Positions 7,412 to 15,132 of a DNA stretch of 17,165 bases are shown piece by piece. Numbering within the stretch: position 1 is the first letter of the stretch; the number at the start of each line of letters is the position of its first letter. The notes below the pieces were generated by a model that saw only the letters and a program-made list of their open reading frames with translations, searched no databases and was not told the origin of the DNA. The DNA comes from Draconibacterium sp. GTDB lineage: Bacteria; Bacteroidota; Bacteroidia; Bacteroidales; Prolixibacteraceae. The position numbers were made by a program, and so were the translations under genes. The stretch covers positions 1-17,165 of the forward strand of contig JALUZN010000485.1 in NCBI GenBank assembly GCA_027011835.1. The letters are read 5' to 3'.

Positions 7412-8022
7412 GATTTGATTTCTCTTTTTGAATCCTGCTTTTTAACATCGAAAAAGATAACAATTTGCGCTACATCGCGTAAGAAATCAATTTTTTTTAT
7501 GTGGTATCGTTTTATTTTTATTCCGGTTCTGTTTTCTAAATCTTCGAGTAGTTCTATCTCTTTCCCTTTATGAATATTTTCTATGTTTTCGTAAACAATA
7601 AGCAGCGAGTCCTCTTGTTTTAGCAGTAGTGCCTTCTCGAGTAGCCACAACGTGCTGATTAGTAATAAGTTTGCCAGTGCCAATTCAATGTATCCGAAAT
7701 AGTTTTTCGAGAGTGCATTAATAACCGATACGGCAATAATTACAAAAAGGTAGGTCATCTCTTTGGGAGGTATCTGATCGGTACGATACCTGATTATACC
7801 AAAAATAGCAAATAGGCCAAGTGCAAAACCAAGCTCCATTTTTACATCTTCGAGCAGATAAACAAGGAGAAAAACGGCAACACTAATTGCAAAATAGCTA
7901 AAGTAGAACTCTTTCTTTTTACTAATCCGGGCATACAATACAACAACTAAAAAGGTGGCAACCAGATTAAATCCAAACCTGATGGCCATTAATGTGAAAT
8001 TTTCGATAAGTGAGATATCCAT
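7408..8022 (-). CDS. DUF4956 membrane protein
   Basis: A 204-residue integral membrane protein with four to five predicted helices (about 11-31, 39-57, 64-78, 90-104, 112-128) and a soluble C-terminal domain (about 135-204). The loop FAIFGIIRYRTDQIPPKEMTYLF (71-93) is the conserved signature I associate with DUF4956: an arginine-rich cytoplasmic turn followed by IPxxEMTYLF. Proteins of this family are commonly encoded beside VTC-domain polyphosphate polymerase proteins, as here. The gene starts at an ATG 23 nt after the VTC-domain gene and overlaps the following DUF2490 gene by 4 nt. Its biochemical function is not established; a membrane partner of the VTC-domain protein, perhaps a channel or assembly factor, is inference from context. 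Confidence 0.85.
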   Translation of the reverse strand: MDISLIENFTLMAIRFGFNLVATFLVVVLYARISKKKEFYFSYFAISVAVFLLVYLLEDVKMELGFALGLFAIFGIIRYRTDQIPPKEMTYLFVIIAVSVINALSKNYFGYIELALANLLLISTLWLLEKALLLKQEDSLLIVYENIENIHKGKEIELLEDLENRTGIKIKRYHIKKIDFLRDVAQIVIFFDVKKQDSKREIKS

Positions 8023-8045
8023 TTCTTAACTAATTTTTTAAAGTT

Positions 8046-8798
8046 CTAATTTATAATATATCTGCGAATAAACCTTAGACGTGGTTTAAACGCGTTTTGT
8101 TTTAAATCGGGTTCGAGAAATGCACGCCCGGTGCAATATTTCGATAGCCCTCGTTGTCTTATTTTTAACGTTCGCAATATAGAAACCATTGGCGATGCTT
8201 TTAAGCTTTTGCCTCTTTTTAGCTCAAAAATAACAAGATTTTTAAGCTCGACTTTTCCGTTTTTATTCCAAAATTCAGGTTGAATATCGATGGTGCAACG
8301 GTCGAGTTTGTTTTTATGAATTAAAGTAATTCGGTAAAACTGATTGTTTAACGTTTTGCCCAATTCAGTTGAATGAAAAGGTGTTTTTTCTTTAAGAAAA
8401 GCACTCTCGGAATCAACTATTTTTTCGTCTGAAAAGTTACTTTCAATCCGGTTTTTTATTGTTCGTTTTTTATTGGTTTTTAATTTAATCTCAAAAAAAT
8501 TGTTGTTGGTAGAAACATATGTTCTGCGTCGGACTTTATAGCGGTTTAGTTTCCGGTTGTGGTGTTTCAGATACATAAAGTTGTCGGCTGTGTCGAAATA
8601 TACCGACCGGTATTGCATTAATCTGTTTCTGTTTATTTCGAGAATGTCGTAAAACGGTTCGGCAGCTTCCAGTAATTCATTTAAAAGAGAAATGTGAAAC
8701 CAGTATTTTCTGTCAATACGATCCATTAATTTCACTTTATCGATTTCGGATAACGAAACGGGGTGAAATTGATTAATGATGGATTTAGTTTTTTTCAA
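8046..8798 (-). CDS. VTC-domain (polyphosphate polymerase-like) protein
   Basis: A 250-residue soluble protein covering one VTC/CYTH-type tunnel domain. Conserved charged elements visible in order: LMDRIDRKY (24-32), YRSVYFDT (63-70), the basic strand RYKVRRRTY (86-94), FEIKLK (102-107), RITLIHKNK...TIDI (156-172), FELKRG (191-196) and SKYC (219-222). In yeast Vtc4 the equivalent Arg/Lys/Glu residues line the tunnel that polymerises polyphosphate from ATP, so the active-site frame seems intact; the actual product here is unproven. The start is a TTG at 8798: an in-frame stop lies four codons upstream with no ATG between, and the first internal ATG (codon 25) would cut into the conserved opening. 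It is the first gene of a three-gene operon with DUF4956 and DUF2490 genes. Confidence 0.85.
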   Translation of the reverse strand: MKKTKSIINQFHPVSLSEIDKVKLMDRIDRKYWFHISLLNELLEAAEPFYDILEINRNRLMQYRSVYFDTADNFMYLKHHNRKLNRYKVRRRTYVSTNNNFFEIKLKTNKKRTIKNRIESNFSDEKIVDSESAFLKEKTPFHSTELGKTLNNQFYRITLIHKNKLDRCTIDIQPEFWNKNGKVELKNLVIFELKRGKSLKASPMVSILRTLKIRQRGLSKYCTGRAFLEPDLKQNAFKPRLRFIRRYIIN

Positions 8799-8891
8799 AA
8801 AAAATAAAATTTATAAGGCGTTAAAAATGTTAGTAATTATTAAGTACAGCAATGATAAAAGTTACTATTTGTATTAATATGCTGCTTTTTG

Positions 8892-9635
8892 TCACAAATA
8901 GAGTAATTCGCCAATTTCTTTCATCGCTTCCGAAGCTTCCATCTCAATAAATATGTCGGTAATTGTATTTGTAAAATGTGAGGGTTGAATATTTATTTCA
9001 ATAATCTTTGCTCCGGTTTCTTTAGCTACAATTGGAATATTTGCTGCCGGAAGCACCTCGGCATTTGTACCGATAATAATAAAAACGTCGGCTTTTTTTG
9101 CCTCTTCAAAAGCGTGCTCTTTTGCAAATTTCGGAATGGGTTCGTTAAAAAATACAATATTTGGTTTTAATATTCCTTTGCAAACAAAACAGGTGGGAGG
9201 CAAATAGTCGAGATTGGCGAAACTCATATCGTATTCCGACTGGCACTTCGTGCAAATTAGCTGTTTGTAGGTTCCGTGCAGTTCGTAAACTGTTTTACTT
9301 CCGGCTTTTTGATGCAGGTGGTCGATGTTTTGTGTTGTCACCGATTCAAGAAAACTTCGTTTTTCCATTTTTGCAAGCACAGTATGGGCAATATTTGGTT
9401 CGGCATCGCCCAGTTTGTCGTAAAAAATCTCCTTTATTTTTTGCCACGACTGTAGTGGTTTTTTATTGAAAAATTCAATTTCCAGGAAAATGGGATCGGT
9501 GGTGTTCCAAAGTCCGTTTTCGCCTCTGAAAGGAGGAATTCCGCTTGCAACAGAAATGCCGGCTCCGGTAAATGCAACTGCATATTTTGCAGTTCGTATA
9601 AGTTGCACAACTTCTCTTATTTCCGAGGAATTCAT
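8892..9635 (-). CDS. cobB: NAD-dependent protein deacylase (sirtuin, CobB/SIR2 family)
   Basis: Predicted to remove acyl groups from lysine side chains using NAD+, giving nicotinamide and O-acyl-ADP-ribose. The 247-residue protein has the SIR2 landmarks: GAGIS with SGIPPFRG (24-38), TQNIDHLHQKAG (101-112), catalytic H120 in ELHG, a complete zinc site CTKC...CFVC (C128, C131, C149, C152), and the NAD-fold segment IIIGTNAEVLPAA (187-198) with EIN (213-215). GTN replaces the more usual GTS. I could not place the Tyr-x-x-Arg pair typical of desuccinylating sirtuins, which leans toward deacetylase activity; this is an eye alignment. It lies directly downstream of the acyl-CoA synthetase/GNAT fusion on the same strand (114-nt gap) and near acs, the classic CobB substrate. 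Confidence 0.93.
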   Translation of the reverse strand: MNSSEIREVVQLIRTAKYAVAFTGAGISVASGIPPFRGENGLWNTTDPIFLEIEFFNKKPLQSWQKIKEIFYDKLGDAEPNIAHTVLAKMEKRSFLESVTTQNIDHLHQKAGSKTVYELHGTYKQLICTKCQSEYDMSFANLDYLPPTCFVCKGILKPNIVFFNEPIPKFAKEHAFEEAKKADVFIIIGTNAEVLPAANIPIVAKETGAKIIEINIQPSHFTNTITDIFIEMEASEAMKEIGELLYL

Positions 9636-9749
9636 ATCTGGTTTATTTGAAAAAGCGAAACTGTAAAAATAGGAAGTTAAACGAATTTACCTAAATAATG
9701 ATTGGCATAATTTTAACTGGGGTGTAAAATCCTCGTTTTACGAATGCCG

Positions 9750-12443
9750 CTAATTCTCTCCCGAAATGTTTTTGGTAACCGTTACAGTTGTGTCTTCGTT
9801 GAATTTTATTTTGAAATTTAATTTTCGGAAAACAGAAATCATCGGTTTATTGTCGGTTGTTGTTTCTGCTGTTAACGATTTTATTCCTCTCGACTGTGCA
9901 ATTTCCAAGCAATATTTTGTGATGGTAAACCCGAGCTCTTTTTTCTGCCAGGTATCGGTAATCAGAATTGCATATTCCATCATTTCTATGTCGGGGTCGG
10001 CAATTAAACGGCCAACGCCAATCAGTTTTTTTTCTCCTTCAATATTAACCTCAGCAACAATTGCAATTTCGCGGTCGTAATCGATAAAGCAGAACTGCGA
10101 TGCAATTTCGTGCGAGTCGAAATAAAAATCGTATCGAAACCGGTGATAAATCGACTCCTTTGAACAACTTGCCAGCATTTCGAGCCACATCGGTTCGTCT
10201 TCGGGTTTTATGGGGCGCAATGTAATTTTTGTTCCGTCTTTTAAGGTTGCCTCTTTTATCAGGCTTTCGGGGTAAGGGCGTAAGATTAGGTGCGAGTACT
10301 CTTTCGCAGGTGTTTCAAGTAATTTTTTGTCGACCACAATTCGCGCGTCGAGAGCAATTACATTGTTAGGAGTAACAATAAGCGGGTTAATATCCAGCTC
10401 TTCAATTTCGGGATAGTCGGCTGCGAGGTACGACATTCGAATGAGAGCTTCGATAAGTTTGTCGATGTTTTTAGGCGAATCGCCGCGCCAGCCTTTTAGC
10501 AACGGATAAATTTTTAACGATTTTACCATCTGCTTTGCAAGCTGTTCGTTAAGCGGAGGAAATTCCAGTCGTTTGTCGTTAAACAGTTCGGCAGTTGTTC
10601 CTCCCATTCCAATTAACATTACGGTCCCGAAAACGGGGTCTTTTTTCGTTCCCACAATAAGTTCGACGGCATCTTTTGTATCTACCATTTTCTGAATGGT
10701 AACTCCCTCTATTTTTGCATTGGGGCATTTTTCGGCGACAGTTTTTATCATGTTGCGGAAATTTGCCCGAATCATATCGGCATTTTTAATGTTCAGTGCA
10801 ACTCCTCCAACATCTGATTTGTGGGTAATGTCGGGCGAGTAAATCTTCATTACAACGGGGTATCCTTTTTTTTCTGAAATAGCAACGGCTTCGTCTTCGG
10901 TAGTTGCCGGTGTGGGGTGTGTTGTGTTTATTCCATAGTCGTTAATTAACATTTTTGAATCGTCTTCATTCAGCACTTTTGCCTTTGGAAATACGTTTTT
11001 CAGGTACTTCTCGCGTAGTTCATTGCGGTCGTATTGAAACGAGACCGGAACCTCTTTGGGCGTTTCGTAAAGCAGCTTTAAATTTTGCGAATAGTTCGAG
11101 AGGGTCATAAATGCTTTTATGGCTTGTTCGGGTGTCGAGAAACTCGAAATTCCGGCTTCGTTAAAAATATGAACTCCTTCGTGCATACTTGCTCCGCCCA
11201 GCCATGCGGCCATAATCGATTTAGTTGTTTTTGTTGCCATTTTTGCAATTGCCGTTGCCGTTGCGTTGGGGTCGGTCATTGCTTGTGGCGTTAGTAAAAC
11301 TAAAACGGCATCTACATTTTTATCTTCCAGAATTATTTCTGTCGATTTTGCAAAACGCTCGGGAGTGGCATCTCCCAAAACGTCGATTGGGTTTCCGTGC
11401 GACCAGAATGGAGGAAGATAATCGTTAAGTTTTTGCATTGTTTCGTCGGAAAGTTTGACCAGCTTTCCTCCTAGTGAAATAAGCGAGTCAGTGGCCATAA
11501 CTCCCGGTCCGCCGGCATTTGTAACAATGGCGAGTCGGTTTCCTTTCGGAATTCTTCGGCGACCTACCAAATCGGTAAAATCGAAAATATTTCCAAAATT
11601 AAAAACTCTTGCCAGTCCGGCTCTGCGGAAAACGGCATCGTAAATCGAATCTTCGGAGGCCAATGCTCCGGTGTGTGAAGCTGCCGCCGCTGCCGATTCG
11701 GGGAAACGCCCCGATTTGTAAACTATTATGGGTTTCTCTCGCGAGAAAGCACGTGCTGCCGACATAAAAGCACGTGCGTCGGAAATCGATTCGATGTATA
11801 GAATTATCGATTTTGTATTCGGGTCTTGACCGAAATAGTCGATTAAATCGCCAAAACTCACGTCCATCGAGTTTCCTATTGAAACAAAGTTTGAAAATCC
11901 AATGTTCGATTCGCATGCCCAGTCGAGTACCGAGGTGCACAGTGCCCCCGATTGCGAAATAAATGCTACATGTCCTTTTTTAGGCATTCCGTCGGCAAAA
12001 CTCACATTCATATTTAATCCGGGAACCAATATTCCAAGACAATTTGGCCCGATAACGCGCATATCGGGAAATTTTGCTTTTTCAGCTTTAATTTGCTCTT
12101 CCAGTTTTTGCCCTTCGGGGCCGGCCTCTTTAAACCCTGCCGACATAATTATCACTCCGTGAATTCCCAGTTCTCCGCAATCTTTAAGTATTTGAGGAAC
12201 CCATTTTGCCGAAGTCATAATTACGGCGAGGTCGGGCACTTTGGGCAGGCTTTTTACGTCGGGGTAGCAGGGAATTCCGAATACGGCTTCGCGTTTTGGA
12301 TTTACCGGATAAACAACTCCGTTAAACCCTCCGCTAACTAAATTCCGTAACGTAATTCCTCCAACACTTTTCGGGTTGTTCGATACGCCAATTAATGCAA
12401 TTCGTTTCGGTTTAAAAATGCTGTTTAGTTTTTTTATGGGCAT
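9750..12443 (-). CDS. Fused ADP-forming acyl-CoA synthetase (alpha+beta) with C-terminal GNAT acetyltransferase domain
   Basis: An 897-residue protein. Domains: CoA-binding fold (about 8-135, GVSNNPKSVGG, IGPNCLG at 131-137), succinyl-CoA-synthetase-like alpha domains (about 150-460), ATP-grasp beta domain (about 475-705) and GNAT domain (about 735-885). The synthetase residues are present: E218 (LYIESI), phospho-acceptor H257 (ASHTGALA) and the beta-type His H541 (DITHKSDVGG). It should therefore interconvert acyl-CoA + ADP + Pi with acid + ATP + CoA, probably acetate. The layout matches Salmonella/E. coli Pat/PatZ lysine acetyltransferases, whose synthetase part is described as lacking the key His; here it is kept. 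The GNAT CoA-binding loop is degenerate (Q833-K-K-E-L-G838, Glu replacing the first Gly). It lies between the sirtuin and acs genes. It may be a synthetase, an acetyltransferase or both. Confidence 0.92.
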   Translation of the reverse strand: MPIKKLNSIFKPKRIALIGVSNNPKSVGGITLRNLVSGGFNGVVYPVNPKREAVFGIPCYPDVKSLPKVPDLAVIMTSAKWVPQILKDCGELGIHGVIIMSAGFKEAGPEGQKLEEQIKAEKAKFPDMRVIGPNCLGILVPGLNMNVSFADGMPKKGHVAFISQSGALCTSVLDWACESNIGFSNFVSIGNSMDVSFGDLIDYFGQDPNTKSIILYIESISDARAFMSAARAFSREKPIIVYKSGRFPESAAAAASHTGALASEDSIYDAVFRRAGLARVFNFGNIFDFTDLVGRRRIPKGNRLAIVTNAGGPGVMATDSLISLGGKLVKLSDETMQKLNDYLPPFWSHGNPIDVLGDATPERFAKSTEIILEDKNVDAVLVLLTPQAMTDPNATATAIAKMATKTTKSIMAAWLGGASMHEGVHIFNEAGISSFSTPEQAIKAFMTLSNYSQNLKLLYETPKEVPVSFQYDRNELREKYLKNVFPKAKVLNEDDSKMLINDYGINTTHPTPATTEDEAVAISEKKGYPVVMKIYSPDITHKSDVGGVALNIKNADMIRANFRNMIKTVAEKCPNAKIEGVTIQKMVDTKDAVELIVGTKKDPVFGTVMLIGMGGTTAELFNDKRLEFPPLNEQLAKQMVKSLKIYPLLKGWRGDSPKNIDKLIEALIRMSYLAADYPEIEELDINPLIVTPNNVIALDARIVVDKKLLETPAKEYSHLILRPYPESLIKEATLKDGTKITLRPIKPEDEPMWLEMLASCSKESIYHRFRYDFYFDSHEIASQFCFIDYDREIAIVAEVNIEGEKKLIGVGRLIADPDIEMMEYAILITDTWQKKELGFTITKYCLEIAQSRGIKSLTAETTTDNKPMISVFRKLNFKIKFNEDTTVTVTKNISGEN

Positions 12444-12618
12444 AAGACAATTCTTTTAGTTTGTTATTTGTCGTATTAAAATCAAGCGAGTAGTTGTTGA
12501 ATTATTTTATGTAAAGATTATAATTCAATGCCAAAAAACAATCTTGCTCATCGCTGTTTAACAACATATTTTATAACATTTTTTAGAGTCCTCGTTATTG
12601 ACGTTTTTCTCTGTGTTG

Positions 12619-12649
12619 CAGAAATAATGGTCTGATTTAAATGACCAAT
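12619..12649 (-). promoter_or_regulatory. Possible Bacteroidota-type promoter for the acyl-CoA synthetase/GNAT gene
   Basis: On the minus strand TATTTCTG (12626 to 12619) matches TAnnTTTG at all but one fixed position. ATTG (12649 to 12646) lies upstream with a 19-nt spacer. It sits after the acs terminator and about 175 nt before the ATG at 12443. The long leader lowers confidence. Confidence 0.3.
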
Positions 12650-12745
12650 AAATTTAATTGTTGCATTTGAAATACAGGCGATAGATGCAGTTTTATCTGT
12701 CGTAATCAGACAGTAGTATTTTTTACTGAATATTTAATTCAATAA

Positions 12746-12775
12746 AAAAGACATCCTCGCACGAAGATGTCTTTT
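12746..12775 (-). terminator. Rho-independent terminator of acs
   Basis: AAAAGACATC (12746-12755) pairs perfectly with GATGTCTTTT (12766-12775) around a 10-nt loop that can add three more pairs (TCG/CGA). Read on the minus strand, the hairpin begins 13 nt after the acs stop codon and its descending arm runs into TTTTTTATT. It is the clearest terminator in the window. Confidence 0.85.
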
Positions 12776-12788
12776 CAATTATTGGTTG

Positions 12789-14711
12789 TTACCGTTTAAC
12801 TTTAACTTTGGCGCCGTCTATAATTTCATCAACAACACCCGGGTCGAGCAGGGTCGATGTGTCGCCTAAATTTGTGGCATCGCCTTCTCCGATTTTTCGC
12901 AAGATACGTCGCATAATCTTCCCCGAACGTGTTTTGGGTAATCCGTGTACAATCTGAATTTTGTCGGGTTTGGCAATTGGCCCGATAAATTTTGTAACAG
13001 TAGCCCTAATTTCTCCTTCTATATTTTCTTCTTCTTCGTCGGTTAAATCGTCGCAAATTACGTAGGCATAAATTCCCGAACCTTTAATTTCGTGAGGATA
13101 ACCAACAACAGCCGACTCGTTTACTTTCGGGTGCTGATTGATTGCATCTTCAACTTCTGCTGTTCCAATTCGGTGCCCCGACACATTAATTACATCGTCA
13201 ATTCGGCCAATAATCCGGTAGTAGCCTTCCTCATCGCGTTTTGCTCCGTCGCCGGTTAAATAGAGTCCCGGGAATGTTGAGAAGTAGGTTTGGTAGCACC
13301 GTTTATGGTCGCCGTAAAGCGAGCGTAACATTCCCGGCCAGGGATGTTTAATACACAAAATACCTTCAACACTATTTCCTTTCAACTCTTTCCCTTCCGG
13401 GTCGACTAAAATGGGTTGAACACCCGGCAAAGGCAATGTAGCCAGCGAAGGTTTGGTTGGAGTAATTCCCGCCAACGGAGTAATCATAATTCCGCCTGTT
13501 TCGGTTTGCCACCAGGTATCGACAATTGGGCATCGACCTTTTCCAACTAAATCGTGGTACCAGCGCCACGCCTCTTCGTTAATGGGTTCACCAACGGTGC
13601 CGAGAACTTTTAGCGAGCTGAGGTCGTGTTTTGTTACCCATTCGTCGCCCTGAGCTACCAGCGCACGAATGGCTGTTGGTGCTGTGTAGAACTGATTTAC
13701 TTTGTACTTGTCGACAATTTCCCAGAACCGACCTGCATCGGGCCAGGTTGGAATTCCTTCGAACATAATAGAAGTGGCTCCGGTTAACAGTGGCCCGTAA
13801 ACTATGTAAGAGTGGCCGGTAACCCAACCAATGTCGGCTGTGCACCAGTACGTATCGCCATCGCTGTACTGAAAAACGTTTTTGAATGTATATTCCGAAT
13901 AAACCATATATCCGCCGATGGTGTGCAACACGCCTTTGGGTTTACCGGTAGAGCCCGATGTGTAGAGTATAAACAGCGTATCTTCGGCATCCATCTCTTC
14001 GGCAATGTTTTCGGTTGAAACACCGTTAATTACATCGTGCCACCAAATATCGCGGTCTTTAAACCAATTTATATCTTCTCCTGTACGATTTAGTACGATT
14101 GTGTTTTTTACAATCGGGCATTTTTCAATGGCTTCGTCAACAATAGATTTTAGTGGAATTGTTTTAGCGCCGCGGTAACCCCCGTCCGATGTAATAATTA
14201 CATTCGACTCAGCATCGTTTACCCGGTCGGCAAGTGCTGTTGCCGAAAATCCTGCAAAAACAATGGAATGAATTGCTCCTATTCTGGCACAGGCCAGCAT
14301 GGCAATAGCCAGCTCGGGAACCATGGGGAGATAAATAGCAACCCGGTCGCCTTTTTTAACGCCAATCTTTTTTAGTCCGTTTGCAAACTGGTTTACTTTT
14401 TCAAAAAGTTCGCCATAGGTTAACCGAACCTCTTTTTCTTCCGGATTGTTGGGCTCCCAAATAATGGCTACCTGGTTTTTCCGTAAATGCATATTTCGTT
14501 CAAAAACATTCTCGGTAATGTTTAGTTTGCCATTTACAAACCAGTTTACATCGGGTGCATTTTCGCCTTCAAAACTATAGTCAAGCACCTTATCCCATTT
14601 TTTTCTCCAATAATGACTCTCGGCAATTTTTCCCCAAAATCCATCGGGGTCTGCAACACTTTCCTGATATTTTTGAAGGTATTCGGCTAAACTTGTAATT
14701 TTATTTACCAT
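12789..14711 (-). CDS. acs: Acetyl-CoA synthetase, AMP-forming
   Basis: Activates acetate to acetyl-CoA through acetyl-AMP in the cytoplasm. The 640-residue length is typical. Seen: the N-terminal ACS region (YWRKKWDKVLDYSF...WFVNGKLNITENVFERN), the P-loop-like TSGSTGKPKG (251-260), WWQTETGG (400-407) with the Trp that limits the pocket to acetate-sized acids, YLTGDGAKRDEEGYY (484-498), the hinge GRIDDVINVSGHRIGTAEVE (502-521), and the C-terminal PKTRSGKIMRR (592-602). K598 in that motif is the lysine that Pat-type enzymes acetylate and CobB sirtuins deacetylate in other bacteria. The gene starts at ATG 14711, faces away from ptb-buk and ends at a strong terminator. Two possible regulators of its acetylation state are encoded downstream on the same strand. 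Confidence 0.97.
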   Translation of the reverse strand: MVNKITSLAEYLQKYQESVADPDGFWGKIAESHYWRKKWDKVLDYSFEGENAPDVNWFVNGKLNITENVFERNMHLRKNQVAIIWEPNNPEEKEVRLTYGELFEKVNQFANGLKKIGVKKGDRVAIYLPMVPELAIAMLACARIGAIHSIVFAGFSATALADRVNDAESNVIITSDGGYRGAKTIPLKSIVDEAIEKCPIVKNTIVLNRTGEDINWFKDRDIWWHDVINGVSTENIAEEMDAEDTLFILYTSGSTGKPKGVLHTIGGYMVYSEYTFKNVFQYSDGDTYWCTADIGWVTGHSYIVYGPLLTGATSIMFEGIPTWPDAGRFWEIVDKYKVNQFYTAPTAIRALVAQGDEWVTKHDLSSLKVLGTVGEPINEEAWRWYHDLVGKGRCPIVDTWWQTETGGIMITPLAGITPTKPSLATLPLPGVQPILVDPEGKELKGNSVEGILCIKHPWPGMLRSLYGDHKRCYQTYFSTFPGLYLTGDGAKRDEEGYYRIIGRIDDVINVSGHRIGTAEVEDAINQHPKVNESAVVGYPHEIKGSGIYAYVICDDLTDEEEENIEGEIRATVTKFIGPIAKPDKIQIVHGLPKTRSGKIMRRILRKIGEGDATNLGDTSTLLDPGVVDEIIDGAKVKVKR

Positions 14712-14758
14712 AATTATTAGGTTTTAAATGATTTAAATTCTTCGAAAAAAATGATTGC

Positions 14759-14766
14759 CAAAAATA
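14759..14766 (-). promoter_or_regulatory. -7-like element upstream of acs
   Basis: On the minus strand TATTTTTG matches TAnnTTTG exactly and lies 48 nt before the acs start codon. No TTTG-like -33 box is seen 19 nt upstream (AATT there), so this is only half of a promoter. Confidence 0.35.
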
Positions 14767-14871
14767 GAATGGAAACAATCTTCGGAATTAAAAAAATAAT
14801 TTCCGGGCTTGAAAGTAGTAAAAAAAAATCTTTTTTTAAAAACGAATTTTGTTAACGATGTGGCAATCGGG

Positions 14872-14889
14872 TTATGAATTAATTCATAA
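14872..14889. promoter_or_regulatory. Perfect 18-bp palindrome, candidate operator
   Basis: TTATGAATTAATTCATAA is self-complementary over all 18 bases, and the next base on each side breaks the symmetry. It lies about 160 nt from acs and 240 nt from ptb, centrally in the divergent region. Size and symmetry suit a dimeric helix-turn-helix regulator; no regulator gene is in the window to pair it with. Chance palindromes are more likely in AT-rich DNA. Confidence 0.45.
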
Positions 14890-15095
14890 GTTTGATTAAT
14901 GCAATCATTGAAATCGTTATAAGTCGATAAACTCTTTTTTATTGATTTGTCGGGTTTTGCAAAATAGAAGTTGTATTTTGTGTTTTGTTTCAACCTTCAA
15001 ACAAAACAAGTTGTTTGGTTCTTTTTTATAAGATAAAAACTTTTTTATGATGGTATAAAACATAAAAAATTATGTGAAATGTTATCGATTTGGTA

Positions 15096-15113
15096 GTAAC
15101 TTTCGTGTAACTT
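15096..15113 (+). repeat. Short direct repeat GTAACTT x2 upstream of ptb
   Basis: GTAACTT occurs at 15096-15102 and again at 15107-15113, an 11-nt period close to one helical turn. TAACTTTC within the first copy differs from the -7 consensus TAnnTTTG by one base, but no -33 box is present at the right distance. It ends 20 nt before the ptb start, so it could be part of the promoter or leader. Confidence 0.3.
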
Positions 15114-15132
15114 CGAATAATTTAAAAACGAG

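Larger units (their letters stand above)
12444..12788. other. 345-nt gene-free region between acs and the acyl-CoA synthetase/GNAT gene
   Basis: AT-rich and without a credible ORF. It holds the acs terminator at 12746-12775 and a possible minus-strand promoter at 12619-12649. A weak 5-bp inverted repeat CTGTC/GACAG (12697-12713) lies between them. The terminator indicates that the fusion gene downstream is transcribed mainly from its own promoter, with a long leader of roughly 170 nt if the predicted promoter is right. Confidence 0.6.
14712..15132. other. 421-nt divergent regulatory region between acs and ptb-buk
   Basis: AT-rich, with long A and T runs around 14818-14842. It contains a perfect 18-bp palindrome (14872-14889), a minus-strand -7-like box 48 nt from acs (14759-14766) and an 11-nt-spaced direct repeat in front of ptb (15096-15113). 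No full consensus promoter was found for ptb. An 86-codon minus-strand ORF inside it (14733-14993) has low-complexity composition and no recognisable family, so the region is treated as non-coding. Confidence 0.6.

Noticed and set aside
9664..9694. Possible sirtuin promoter (TATTTTTA with TTAG 19 nt upstream, minus strand)
   Set aside because: Both elements deviate from consensus; the sirtuin may instead be cotranscribed with the upstream fusion gene.
9724..9741. GTAAAA/TTTTAC hairpin after the acyl-CoA synthetase/GNAT gene
   Set aside because: A 6-bp AT-rich stem with no T-run on the transcribed strand; too weak to call a terminator.
12697..12713. CTGTC/GACAG inverted repeat upstream of the acyl-CoA synthetase/GNAT gene
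   Set aside because: A 5-bp stem is expected by chance in a 345-nt gap, and no second copy was seen.
14733..14993. 86-codon minus-strand ORF upstream of acs
   Set aside because: Translates low-complexity A/T-rich DNA (Lys, Asn, Phe runs), has no recognisable family and overlaps the likely acs promoter and the palindrome.
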